From RACS-047 sp031553855 (GTDB lineage Bacteria > Bacillota > Clostridia > Christensenellales > Pumilibacteraceae), in contig JAVBKW010000006.1 in NCBI GenBank assembly GCA_031553855.1, forward strand, positions 57,680-121,679: DNA of 64,000 bases, given 5' to 3'. Made by a program: the position numbers and the translations under genes. The notes below the pieces were generated by a model. The model saw only the letters and a list, made by a program, of their open reading frames with translations, had not been told where the DNA came from and made no database searches. Below, in pieces: positions 50,137-58,278 of the stretch (positions within the stretch are counted from its first letter, which is position 1; the number at the start of each line of letters is the position of its first letter).

Positions 50137-50442
50137 CTATTTTTTAATAAACGTCAGGCAGGCGGCTTCTACGGAGCCGGGGTCGTTCATAACGGTTATG
50201 CCGTTGGCATAGCAGATATTGTCCTTATTAAACGCGCAGTCGGCGCCGCATTTGACGGAAGTGTTCACGGAATAATTTGCGGGTGCGAATTCTTCGGCCG
50301 CCTCGAACATAGAATTGCGTTTAGTTTCGATAGGGTCGTAGCTTTTGCAGCTGGTGCTCTGGCCGATAGTAATGCAGTTTGCACAGCAGCAATAACCTTT
50401 GTTGAACCGGCATTCTTTTAACCCGCATTTTAAATCTTTCAT
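50137..50442 (-). CDS. DUF1540 domain protein
   Basis: A 101-residue protein with two cysteine clusters of the DUF1540 type: CGLKECRFNKGYCCCANCITIG...SCKSY (residues 6-34) and CGADCAFNKDNICYANGITVM...CLTF (about 65-97). Each half has C-x3/4-C-x-FN...C..A..I.V. The function of the domain is unknown; metal binding is likely. AAGGAGA precedes the ATG. The gene stands alone in repeat-rich DNA. Confidence 0.88.
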   Translation of the reverse strand: MKDLKCGLKECRFNKGYCCCANCITIGQSTSCKSYDPIETKRNSMFEAAEEFAPANYSVNTSVKCGADCAFNKDNICYANGITVMNDPGSVEAACLTFIKK

Positions 50443-50694
50443 TTTTCTTCTCCTTGAAAATTTTGTTTTTTAGTTCAAACCGTGCTTAACAAGAGCGTGG
50501 GTAAGGGGTAGAGTGAACGCTTAGTAAGGGGATGGATTTTGAGAAAGGTATTCTTGTTAAGGCTGTCGGAACTATTATTTGATTAAGACTTAAAATTTAT
50601 TCATTCAAAACCGGCGTTCGACAAAATGCGTGTTTTTCCTTTTTAGCGCGCTTATTAAAAAGGCGAGCGTCCGCGCCGCCGGATAAATAAAGGG

Positions 50695-50724
50695 TTGACA
50701 CATTCATAGAAAACATTGTAAAAT
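50695..50724 (+). promoter_or_regulatory. Promoter of the YybS-like gene
   Basis: TTGACA (50695-50700), 18-bp spacer and TAAAAT (50719-50724). The ATG at 50731 begins 6 nt after the -10 box, so a leaderless message is expected. In 50443-50690 I see nothing else. Confidence 0.7.
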
Positions 50725-50730
50725 AAAGCA

Positions 50731-51834
50731 ATGGAAAAAACCGGAAGAAAAACGCTGATAGTGCTTGAGGCGGTATGGTTCGCATTGCTTACCGTATCGG
50801 CTTTTTTTCCGCTCTTTTTCGTTTTTTCATACATACCGCTTCTGTTTCTGACGGCGCTTTTCTACATTAAAAATCTCCGTATAAATTCGCTGTTTTTGTT
50901 TGTCGTAATGCTTGTTATGTGTGTCGTCAGCCGCGGCGATCCGGCGTACGTACTTTCTACCGTTTTATTCGTTTCGGGGCTTGCAGGGGTGCTCTGGGGC
51001 TTAAAATGGCGTTCCTATTTGGCGGGCGCGGCAATTTCGGGTTTAATAACCATTGCTTTTATACTCCTTCCGCTAATTATTTACTCCCCGCTGGAGAACA
51101 AAACTCCGCAGCAATTTTTAACATCCTACGCCAGAGAAAAGGCGGCGGGGGATAAGGTGATTTTCGCTACAGATTCGCAGTTTGCCTCACTTAGCAAAAC
51201 GGTGTATAAAGTTCAAAAACCGGACGGACTGAAAAAAGGCGAAGAAGGCTACGATGAGGCGCGGATAGAGGTGTTTGAAACTGTTGTTTGGGACTGGGCG
51301 GATGAAAACCTTTATACCTCGCTTACCGGTATCGGGGCGATGTTCGGGATAGCGGCGTTTATATTTTCTTACCTTGTTTTTAAGCATACGCCGACGCTCA
51401 CGCTAAAAAGCTTCAACGAATTTAAGGTCAATACCGAACCGATATTGTTCAAGGATATGCGCCTTACAAAAAAATATTTTATGACAGTATTCACCCCGGC
51501 GCTCGCGTTCTATCTTGTGACGCTCGTTCAGCAGTTCAATTCGGCTTACGTCGTTTCGCTGGCGGTGCTGCGCGCTTTTTGCATAATTCCCTGCGCGGCC
51601 GCGTCCCTCACGTTCGTATATCACACCGTCAGCCGCGTGCGGGCGGCGGGATTTCGGCTGTACCTTTTGGCGATTTGGTGGATGCTGATGGCCTTCTGCG
51701 TATTTTTTCCTTTCGCCGCGTTCCTTGTTTCAGCAATAGGTCTTATCGACATATTCATTCCGCTGCGCCGCCTGCTCGACAGACTTTTAAAAGAGGGCGA
51801 ATTTAAAAGCGATAAGGACGGAAAAGAGGAGTAG
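50731..51834 (+). CDS. YybS-like (DUF2232-type) membrane protein
   Basis: A 367-residue protein with about eight membrane segments: four to five in the first 125 residues, a soluble loop (about 130-195), and three in the C-terminal part (about 195-345). The size, topology and place just before rplI recall YybS of Bacillus (order yybS, gdpP/yybT, rplI), but no signature residue proves it, and gdpP is missing here. Its role is unknown. The gene seems leaderless. Confidence 0.6.
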   Translation: MEKTGRKTLIVLEAVWFALLTVSAFFPLFFVFSYIPLLFLTALFYIKNLRINSLFLFVVMLVMCVVSRGDPAYVLSTVLFVSGLAGVLWGLKWRSYLAGAAISGLITIAFILLPLIIYSPLENKTPQQFLTSYAREKAAGDKVIFATDSQFASLSKTVYKVQKPDGLKKGEEGYDEARIEVFETVVWDWADENLYTSLTGIGAMFGIAAFIFSYLVFKHTPTLTLKSFNEFKVNTEPILFKDMRLTKKYFMTVFTPALAFYLVTLVQQFNSAYVVSLAVLRAFCIIPCAAASLTFVYHTVSRVRAAGFRLYLLAIWWMLMAFCVFFPFAAFLVSAIGLIDIFIPLRRLLDRLLKEGEFKSDKDGKEE

Positions 51835-51930
51835 CAACTCTTTGGATGTCTATTTTAAGCAGAAAGTATCAGTTGCTTTTTTTGCTTAATAGTATTAAAA
51901 TAGTAAAAGAGGATCAACTTTAAAGAAAAA

Positions 51931-51975
51931 CGTGAAAGACTATCGCTGCCGCGGCCGCTCTTTCACGAAATTTTT
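51931..51975 (+). terminator. Hairpin before rplI
   Basis: CGTGAAAGA and TCTTTCACG (51931-51939, 51959-51967) enclose a GC-rich interior (GCTGCCGCGGCCGC) and are followed by AAATTTTTAT. It is 36 nt upstream of rplI and may be a terminator for the previous gene or an attenuator. Confidence 0.7.
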
Positions 51976-52003
51976 ATAGTACAGGGAGGGCAAGGATAAA
52001 AAA

Positions 52004-52450
52004 ATGAAAGTAATTTTGATAGCCGACGTTAAGGGGCAGGGCAAAAAAAACGACGTGATCGAGGTGTCGGACGGATATGCCAGGAATTTTCTTTTCAAAA
52101 ACAGATTGGCGGTCGAGGCGACGGCGTCGGCGGTGAACAGTATAAAGGTGTCTAAAGAGGCGGCCGATCATCATAAGAAGGTCGAAAAGGCGGAGGCGTT
52201 AGAGCTTGCTAAAAGGCTGGAGGCGATCACTCTCAACGTACCCGTTAAGGTGGGCGAAAACGGCAAGCTTTTCGGCGCGCTCAATACCCTTGCTATCGCC
52301 GAGGCGCTCTCAAACCAGGGCGTTGAGCTGGACAAGAAAAAAATCGTTCTGGCGGAGCCTATCAAGTCGATCGGGTTCTATACTATAACGGTCAAGCCTT
52401 ACGCCGAGGTTTCTGCAAAGCTTAAAATCGAAGTAGTTGCGGCAAAATAA
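52004..52450 (+). CDS. rplI: 50S ribosomal protein L9
   Basis: A 148-residue L9, starting MKVILIADVKGQGKKNDVIEVSDGYARNFLFK, which is the N-terminal rRNA-binding domain; the long helix and the C-terminal domain (FGALNTLAIAEALSNQGVELDKKKI) follow. It extends from the 50S subunit and limits frame errors. GGGAGGGCAAGG precedes the ATG. An ECF S component follows 9 nt later. Confidence 0.96.
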   Translation: MKVILIADVKGQGKKNDVIEVSDGYARNFLFKNRLAVEATASAVNSIKVSKEAADHHKKVEKAEALELAKRLEAITLNVPVKVGENGKLFGALNTLAIAEALSNQGVELDKKKIVLAEPIKSIGFYTITVKPYAEVSAKLKIEVVAAK

Positions 52451-52459
52451 ACGGTTTTT

Positions 52460-53092
52460 ATGAATGAATCACAGAAAAACCGGCAAACACCGGAAAATCA
52501 GCCTGTTAAAGATGAATCGGAACATAAGCCGAAAATCAGCACGTTCTATCTTGTGGCGTGCGCTCTTTTTACTGCTCTGAGCTTTGCCGCCACCTTTTTC
52601 GTTAATATCCAGGCGTCGGTAATTTTAGGGGCGGGAGGAAACATAAATTTAGGCGACGCTGTCCTCTTTATAGCGGCGGCGGTTTTAGGGCCGTTTGGCG
52701 GAGCTGTTGTTGGCGCGCTCGGGCCTGCGGCCGCCGACCTTGCCGGAGGCTATATAATCTACGCCCCTTTTACGTTGTTTATTAAAGGCGCGGCCGGTTT
52801 TTTTTGCGGCCTTATCTACAAAAATCTTTTGAAAAAGTCCAAAACTCCGGTACGCCGCATTGTTTCGATGGCCGTATCTTCAGCCGTAATAGTTGCCGGT
52901 TATTTTTTCGCCGAAATGATCATATTGCTTGCAACCTTAGATACGCCCGGCGGCTTTACCGTCATATTGATAGATTCCTTAAGGACGATAGTTCCGAACC
53001 TTTTGCAGGTTGCCGCCTCGATGGCGATAGCGTATATCGTTTTGCCGCGCATACCGGAGCTGTTTGATTCTTCAGGCGCGTATACGGGCTGA
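52460..53092 (+). CDS. ECF transporter S component
   Basis: A 210-residue membrane protein: a soluble N terminus of about 28 residues, then six helices. The pattern GAGGNINLGDAVLFIAAAVLGPFGGAVVGALGPAAADL and YAPFTLFIKGAAGFFCGLI fits the substrate-binding S proteins of ECF transporters. The ligand is not clear (vitamins such as riboflavin, pantothenate or a pyrimidine are possible). It would share the EcfA1A2T motor encoded at 34442-36962. It starts 9 nt after rplI. Confidence 0.87.
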   Translation: MNESQKNRQTPENQPVKDESEHKPKISTFYLVACALFTALSFAATFFVNIQASVILGAGGNINLGDAVLFIAAAVLGPFGGAVVGALGPAAADLAGGYIIYAPFTLFIKGAAGFFCGLIYKNLLKKSKTPVRRIVSMAVSSAVIVAGYFFAEMIILLATLDTPGGFTVILIDSLRTIVPNLLQVAASMAIAYIVLPRIPELFDSSGAYTG

Positions 53093-53215
53093 AAAATTTT
53101 ATAACGGCCGTCTGAAACGAGAGTTTAAAGCTTTCCTCATAAAAGGTGAAAGGTTTTAATAAACAAGAATAAGAATATATTCTACTGCTAATAAAAAAGG
53201 TGAGAATCTTAAAAC

Positions 53216-54034
53216 ATGGGTTTGTTGCATTTGTTTAAAAACAGAAAGGTTCCCCAGCCGCAGCTGGTCCGGCCGGGCTTGTGCCTTGGCGGCGGAGGGG
53301 CGCGCGGGTACGCTCATATCGGCGCGCTCAAGGCGTTTGAGGAGGAGGGCATCGACTTTGACCTCTGCGTGGGTACGAGCGTAGGCAGTATAATAGGCGC
53401 GCTTTATTGCGCCGGGGTTCCCGCCGATACGATGATAAGGTTCGGCGACCAGCTTAAATTAAAGGAGATCCATAACGGCCTTATAATTAAGCCGAACGAC
53501 CCTTTAAAGATCGGCAAGATCGTGACCGATATTATCGGCGACATAAAAATCGAGGAAATGCCGAAGAAATTCTGCGCCGTGGCAGTCGATCTGATCGAGG
53601 GCAAGCAAGTGCTGATCGACAGCGGGCTGGTGTCCGTAGCGTGTTCGGCCTCCTCTTGCGTGCCGCTTTTCTTCCGTCCCGTCATCCATAACGGTATGCA
53701 TCTTGTGGACGGGGGCTTGCTCAACAATATCCCCTCCGACGTCTGCCGCATCATGGGCGCGGATAAGGTGGTCACGATAGACATCAACCCTACGCGCGGC
53801 GGCGGCACAGAGGACACCGATATAATCAGCGTTTTAAAAGCGACCTTTTCTATCATGGGCGTGAACGCGTCAGTTTCAGGGATTAGGGAAAGCGACGTTA
53901 TTGTCGCGCCGGATCTGTCTGAATTCAGTTCCACTAAAAAAACCGGTTATATGGAAATGATCGAGCTTGGTTATCAGTCGGCAAAGGCGCAGATAAAAAA
54001 CATCAGGACGGTGTTTAATACTATTAAGTTTTAA
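53216..54034 (+). CDS. Patatin-like phospholipase (RssA/YchK type)
   Basis: A 272-residue hydrolase. The oxyanion hole GGGGARGYAHIGALKAFEEEG (about residues 22-42), the nucleophile in GTSVGSIIGAL (Ser at about 54) and the catalytic Asp in VDGGLLNNIP (about 166) form the Ser-Asp dyad of patatins. It probably cleaves acyl groups from membrane lipids; the target is unknown. No signal peptide is seen, so it is cytoplasmic. Confidence 0.92.
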   Translation: MGLLHLFKNRKVPQPQLVRPGLCLGGGGARGYAHIGALKAFEEEGIDFDLCVGTSVGSIIGALYCAGVPADTMIRFGDQLKLKEIHNGLIIKPNDPLKIGKIVTDIIGDIKIEEMPKKFCAVAVDLIEGKQVLIDSGLVSVACSASSCVPLFFRPVIHNGMHLVDGGLLNNIPSDVCRIMGADKVVTIDINPTRGGGTEDTDIISVLKATFSIMGVNASVSGIRESDVIVAPDLSEFSSTKKTGYMEMIELGYQSAKAQIKNIRTVFNTIKF

Positions 54035-54175
54035 TAAAGGCTGTGACTTATTCGCATTTTTGCTAAGCGCTTGGCAAAGATAAAAACTAATTTTACAAGC
54101 TTTAAGCGGCTAAAAAGGTTAAAAAATTTCATTATTGCATATTTAGCGGCATAAATTTAAACAAGAGAGGAAATT

Positions 54176-55756
54176 ATGGCAAGGAACAAAACAGGAGCCA
54201 AAAAGAAGAGTATCTGGCTGCCGCGCATTATTGCGCTGTTTATTATCGCGGCGATTATGGCGGTCAGCTTTATTTGGGCAAGCCAAATAAACCATGCGCT
54301 GGGGCTTATAAAGGTTGATGAATCCGCCTATGACGGCGAATCGACAGACGAGGTTTTAGAGTTTGCGGCAGGCTCTGATAAAACGCTCACCGTCCATTAT
54401 GTGGACGTAGGGCAGGGCGACGCCTGCGTTATAGAGCTTCCCGACGATAAGAAAATACTTATCGACGGCGGCAAGGATAAGGAAAAGCAAAAGCTTTTAG
54501 ATTATCTTGATAATACTATCGACCCCGACAACGCTATGGAAAACAAGAAAACCTCCGGCGCAGGCTACGGTTTCGATTACGCCATACTCACTCACGCCGA
54601 TGAGGACCATTGCGGCGGGATCGACGACGTTTTAAAGAAATACGGCGCGCAAACCTTCTACCGGCCTAACGAGCTTTCCTCATATAAAACCTATGCCGAC
54701 CCCGGAAAAAGCAAGCTTTTTTCGCCCTATTCCGAGCAGGCGACGCTTGCCTATATGAAAGCTATCGACGACGGTTATAAAAACAGCGCGCTCCAGCACG
54801 TTTTTGACGATTCGGATTCATCCTGCTTTATTAAGTCCGAGGCGGCCGAAAATTCGCCGGAATACTATGAGTTTACTTTCTATGTGCCGACCTACGGCCA
54901 GATTTATAAGGACAGAAACGACTATTCGCCTATTATGATACTTGAGTTTCAGGGCAGGCGTTTTATGTTTTCGGGCGATTCCGAAAAAGCGGGCGAGGCG
55001 GATTTTGTACGCAAGGCAAAAGCCAAAACGGCTACAAAATATGAAATCTTTGACGATAATTTTACCGTAGACGTAATAAAACCCGGCCATCACGGCTCTA
55101 AAACGTCGTCCTCACAAGGCTTTTTGGATGCACTTACAACGCCCTCGTACATACAAAACGTTTTGATAGTGTTCAGCTGCGGCTTTAATAACAGTTACGG
55201 CCATCCGCACACCGAAACTATGGAGCGGCTTAAAAATATGGGAGTATCGGAGGAACATCTTTTGCGTACCGATACTAACGGCACGGTGGTTTTAGCCGTA
55301 AACGAGGGCGCGATTATGTACGGGGCGAACGTAGTTAGAGTCGAAAAGCCGGCTGTTGCCATAGCCGGGCCGGTGAACCTGCAATGGATAGAGCTTTGTA
55401 TAACGCTCTGGGTGCTGCTTGCCGTAATTCTTTTAGTTCAGCCGTTTGTGTCGAAAAACCGCCGCAAAATCAAAAAAGCGACCGGCATAGACATTGCCAA
55501 ATACGTCCCCGATACGAGCGGCAGCCTTAACAAAATAGACGACACTGTAAGCGCGTCGAGAAAAAATACCGGAAAATCAGGCGGCCAAACAAAAACCTCC
55601 GCCGCCGACATATTCGATAAGCTTTCCGCCGCCTCCGTAAAAAGCGCGAAAAAGAGCCCCGCCAAAAAATCATCGTCCGCGCCGAAGAAAACTACAACGG
55701 CAAAGAAAAGCACAACGGCAAAAAAGCCATCCGGCACAGATAAAACTAAAAAATAA
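54176..55756 (+). CDS. ComEC-like metallo-beta-lactamase fold hydrolase, membrane-bound
   Basis: A 526-residue protein. One N-terminal membrane helix (about 14-36), then a beta-lactamase-fold domain: VHYVDVGQGDACVIELP and LIDGGK (about 72-103), HADEDHCGG (140-148), MFSGDSEKAGE and IKPGHHGSKTSSS (about 300-312), the ComEC/Rec2 pattern. A second helix lies at about 401-420. The last 90 residues are low-complexity, rich in Lys, Ser, Thr and Ala (PAKKSSSAPKKTT...). The competence-channel membrane domain is absent, so it is not ComEC itself; a surface nuclease or phosphodiesterase is likely. Confidence 0.85.
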   Translation: MARNKTGAKKKSIWLPRIIALFIIAAIMAVSFIWASQINHALGLIKVDESAYDGESTDEVLEFAAGSDKTLTVHYVDVGQGDACVIELPDDKKILIDGGKDKEKQKLLDYLDNTIDPDNAMENKKTSGAGYGFDYAILTHADEDHCGGIDDVLKKYGAQTFYRPNELSSYKTYADPGKSKLFSPYSEQATLAYMKAIDDGYKNSALQHVFDDSDSSCFIKSEAAENSPEYYEFTFYVPTYGQIYKDRNDYSPIMILEFQGRRFMFSGDSEKAGEADFVRKAKAKTATKYEIFDDNFTVDVIKPGHHGSKTSSSQGFLDALTTPSYIQNVLIVFSCGFNNSYGHPHTETMERLKNMGVSEEHLLRTDTNGTVVLAVNEGAIMYGANVVRVEKPAVAIAGPVNLQWIELCITLWVLLAVILLVQPFVSKNRRKIKKATGIDIAKYVPDTSGSLNKIDDTVSASRKNTGKSGGQTKTSAADIFDKLSAASVKSAKKSPAKKSSSAPKKTTTAKKSTTAKKPSGTDKTKK

Positions 55757-55764
55757 GTAAATTA

Positions 55765-55803
55765 AAAACGGTCAGCGCATTTTTTAAAGCCTGACCGTTT
55801 TAT
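55765..55803 (+). terminator. Terminator of the ComEC-like gene
   Basis: AAAACGGTCAG and CTGACCGTTTT, perfect 11-bp arms, 9 nt after the stop codon. Confidence 0.88.
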
Positions 55804-55813
55804 TTATCAAGAA

Positions 55814-55855
55814 GCATTTCTGGAAATGAAAGCTTGCTTTCATTTCCAGAAATGC
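55814..55855. repeat. Perfect 42-bp palindrome with a 2-nt loop
   Basis: Two 20-bp arms (55814-55833, 55836-55855, GCATTTCTGGAAATGAAAGC) are exact complements around TT. No T run follows. It lies 12 bp after a terminator and could form a cruciform or be a small mobile remnant. Confidence 0.85.
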
Positions 55856-55858
55856 GCC

Positions 55859-56143
55859 CGCCGCAAAAGGTTTAAAACCCCGCCGTCTTTTAGGCGGAAC
55901 AGCAAGCCGTAGGCGTGGGGTGCAGGGCTTGCTCTGCGGTTTAATACCATTTATTATGGTTTCAAAAAGAAAAAAGCCATATAAAACTTGATAACGCATA
56001 AGGCAAAAACGATCAAGTTTAAATATGGCTTGTAGCCGCAATCCCCGATAAGAAGCGTGCGGGAGTCCGGAGGGCGCTTTCAAGATTAGCGCCTCCGGTG
56101 TGCTTTTGGTTACTTTTGCCACACCTGCAAAAGTGACATCTAT
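55859..56143. repeat. Repeats R3 (copy 2) and R2 (inverted)
   Basis: 55859-55950 resembles 18258-18350 (CCGCAAAAGG, GGCGGAA, AAGCCGTAGGCG, CAGGGCTTGCTCTG). 56099-56143 is the inverted counterpart of the R2 end at 25889-25930 (TGTGCTTTTGGTTACTTTTGCC...). No gene is supported in 55757-56243. Confidence 0.6.
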
Positions 56144-56243
56144 GGCTCAGAAAAAGAAAATTTAAGCAATCTGCGTGTCGGCGGCACAAGGAATCAATCT
56201 AATCATAAAGAAAAAACAAAATTTAAAAAACGGAGTTGTTTAA

Positions 56244-57080
56244 TTAAATTTCAGTTTCCATGCCGTCATAGGCGACAGTAAAATCCATATCCTTCACCTT
56301 TTCGACGGTTTGCTCATGCGTTAAGCCGCTGTTGTGCGAAAAGTGAGTCAGTATATATTTTGTTTGGTTGCTTACTATGCCGTAAGCTTTCATTCTTTCG
56401 CGCTCGTCGACGTTATCGAGGATGCCCATATGCCGCCCCGGCCCTTTGCGGAAATAGCCGTAGGTGCAGTCGAAAATCACAAGACCGAGCTTTGCGCCGG
56501 TATTTTTTAAATATTCATATACTTCGTCATCTAAAATGCCGCTGTCGTTGAATTGCAAAAACGACGAAACGCCGTCCGACACAAGATAGATAAAACAGTT
56601 TTCGCCCTTTGTATGCCGGGCGGGCAGGGCGGTGACGGTAAGGTTTTTTAACAAAATTTTGTCGTACGGCTTGACGGCGTTAAGCCTCAGAGTTTGCGCC
56701 GCTTCCTTTTTAAGGTCGTAGCGCATCTCTTTTTTTGCAAGCTTTATCACGGTGTCGTTGCCGTATACGTTTAAAATTCCGGCAGTCATATTATGGGCAA
56801 AGGGCGCTCCGTGACGCGTCAGCTCTTGGGGGTAGAAATGATCCATATGCGAATGAGTTATAAAAAGGTTCTCTACCGCGCTTAAATCGAGCTTATTTTG
56901 CACCATATGAAAATAAGTGTCCGGCGGGAAATCGAAAAGCACGCTGTCCCCCACAAGCAGCTGGGAACGCGTTCTGATATTTGGTCCTCCTTTTTCCTTG
57001 GCCGTACGGCAAAGCTCGCAATTGCAAAAAACTGCCGGTACGCCCTCCGCCGCAGCGGTGCCTAAAAACTTGATTTTCAT
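56244..57080 (-). CDS. PhnP-like metallo-beta-lactamase fold hydrolase
   Basis: A 278-residue protein. N terminus MKIKFLGTAAAEGVPAVFCNCELC; the cysteines (CNCELC) recall the structural zinc site of PhnP. Metal-binding motif THSHMDHF (about residues 75-82), with later ligands in ALPARHTKGE and the C-terminal LTHFSHN. PhnP-type enzymes are phosphodiesterases that open cyclic ribose phosphates, but no phn genes are nearby, so the substrate is unknown. No ribosome binding site is visible; on the minus strand TATAAT lies near 57105-57110. Confidence 0.87.
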   Translation of the reverse strand: MKIKFLGTAAAEGVPAVFCNCELCRTAKEKGGPNIRTRSQLLVGDSVLFDFPPDTYFHMVQNKLDLSAVENLFITHSHMDHFYPQELTRHGAPFAHNMTAGILNVYGNDTVIKLAKKEMRYDLKKEAAQTLRLNAVKPYDKILLKNLTVTALPARHTKGENCFIYLVSDGVSSFLQFNDSGILDDEVYEYLKNTGAKLGLVIFDCTYGYFRKGPGRHMGILDNVDERERMKAYGIVSNQTKYILTHFSHNSGLTHEQTVEKVKDMDFTVAYDGMETEI

Positions 57081-57294
57081 ATTTTTTCAACTATGTTTAA
57101 TAGTAATATTATACACTGAAACCGCCTAACAAGTCAACTTTTTTAAAAGATCAGGCGCGCTTGCGTTTGAGCCGGATTTTAGCTTAAAATATATGGCAGT
57201 AGTTTGCGTTTTAGGGGAAACTTAAATGGAAAACCTTGCTTATATTTTAACGCGGTGTTATAATCTTCTTTAATGAAACGATAACGGAGGGATC

Positions 57295-58125
57295 ATGTTA
57301 AATCAGACTATAGAGCTTGAAAAGGTTTTTCCTGAAATTTTAAAGACGAATAAATGCGCGCTTGAATGCTTTATCCCGCGCCTTCAGCTAGACGGCCGCG
57401 ATACCGGCGCGCGACAGGCTGTACTGGTTTGCCCGGGCGGCGGTTACGGTATGGTGTCGGACAGAGAGGCCGAGCCTATCGCGCTTGCGTTCGCGGCAAG
57501 AGGGTACAACGCCTACATATTGACGTATTCGGTAAAGGGCAGCTCAAACGCGGAGTATCCGGTGCAGCTGCTTCAGGCGTTGGCGGCTGTCAAATTCATT
57601 ACGGATTGCGCCGCATCACACAATACCGACTCGTCCAAAATTTCAGTATGCGGTTTTTCCGCAGGAGGCCACCTTGCCTGTATGGCGGCGACGCTTCAGA
57701 ATTGCGACGACGTGAATAAAGCGATCGGTAAGAATAAAAACTTTAAGATTTGGCGTTCTATCCTCTCTTATCCGGTCATATCGTCGGGGAGTGCCGCACA
57801 TTTAGGGAGCTTTGATAACCTTTGCGGCAAGGATGAAAAGCTGAAAAAAGAGCTTAGCCTTGAAAACAGAGTCGATAAAAACACGCCTCCCGCGTTTTTA
57901 TGGCATACCTCAAACGACAATTGCGTGGACGTGCGTAATTCGCTTTTATACGCCGACGCGCTAAAGGTGAACGGGGTCAAGTTTGAAATGCATATATATC
58001 CCTCCGGTGTTCACGGCCTTGCGCTTGCAAACGTGCAAACGAGCGTCGGCAATCCCGCGCTTATACAGCCCGACGCAGAAAGCTGGGTAGAGCTTGCCGA
58101 TAAGTTCCTTAAAAAAGAGTTTTAA
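57295..58125 (+). CDS. Alpha/beta hydrolase, esterase-type
   Basis: A 276-residue cytoplasmic enzyme. The oxyanion CPGGGYGMVSDREAEPIALAFAARGY (about residues 44-69) and the nucleophile elbow GFSAGGHLA (about 120-128) match the acetyl-xylan-esterase-like (BD-FAE) group; the Asp is in HTSNDNCVDV and the His in GVHGLAL. It may remove acyl groups from carbohydrates, fitting the following malQ. It has no signal peptide. CGGAGGG precedes the ATG. Confidence 0.88.
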   Translation: MLNQTIELEKVFPEILKTNKCALECFIPRLQLDGRDTGARQAVLVCPGGGYGMVSDREAEPIALAFAARGYNAYILTYSVKGSSNAEYPVQLLQALAAVKFITDCAASHNTDSSKISVCGFSAGGHLACMAATLQNCDDVNKAIGKNKNFKIWRSILSYPVISSGSAAHLGSFDNLCGKDEKLKKELSLENRVDKNTPPAFLWHTSNDNCVDVRNSLLYADALKVNGVKFEMHIYPSGVHGLALANVQTSVGNPALIQPDAESWVELADKFLKKEF

Positions 58126-58278
58126 AAAAAGTTTTGCAGGATAAGCGTAAGTTTTATTGAGCTTAGGAAGCGTTAAGGAAACGTTAAATAATTACGGTTA
58201 GATTTTCCGGCAAAAACTTGCGCTTTTTTATGTTTTACAAATTATTTACAATCATATAATCATATAAATATTAAAAGA

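Noticed and set aside
54176..55756. Competence protein ComEC
   Set aside because: Only the hydrolase domain and two helices are present; the multi-helix competence channel is missing.
55784..56122. Open frame of 112 codons, minus strand
   Set aside because: It runs through the 42-bp palindrome and repeats R3/R2; no protein features.
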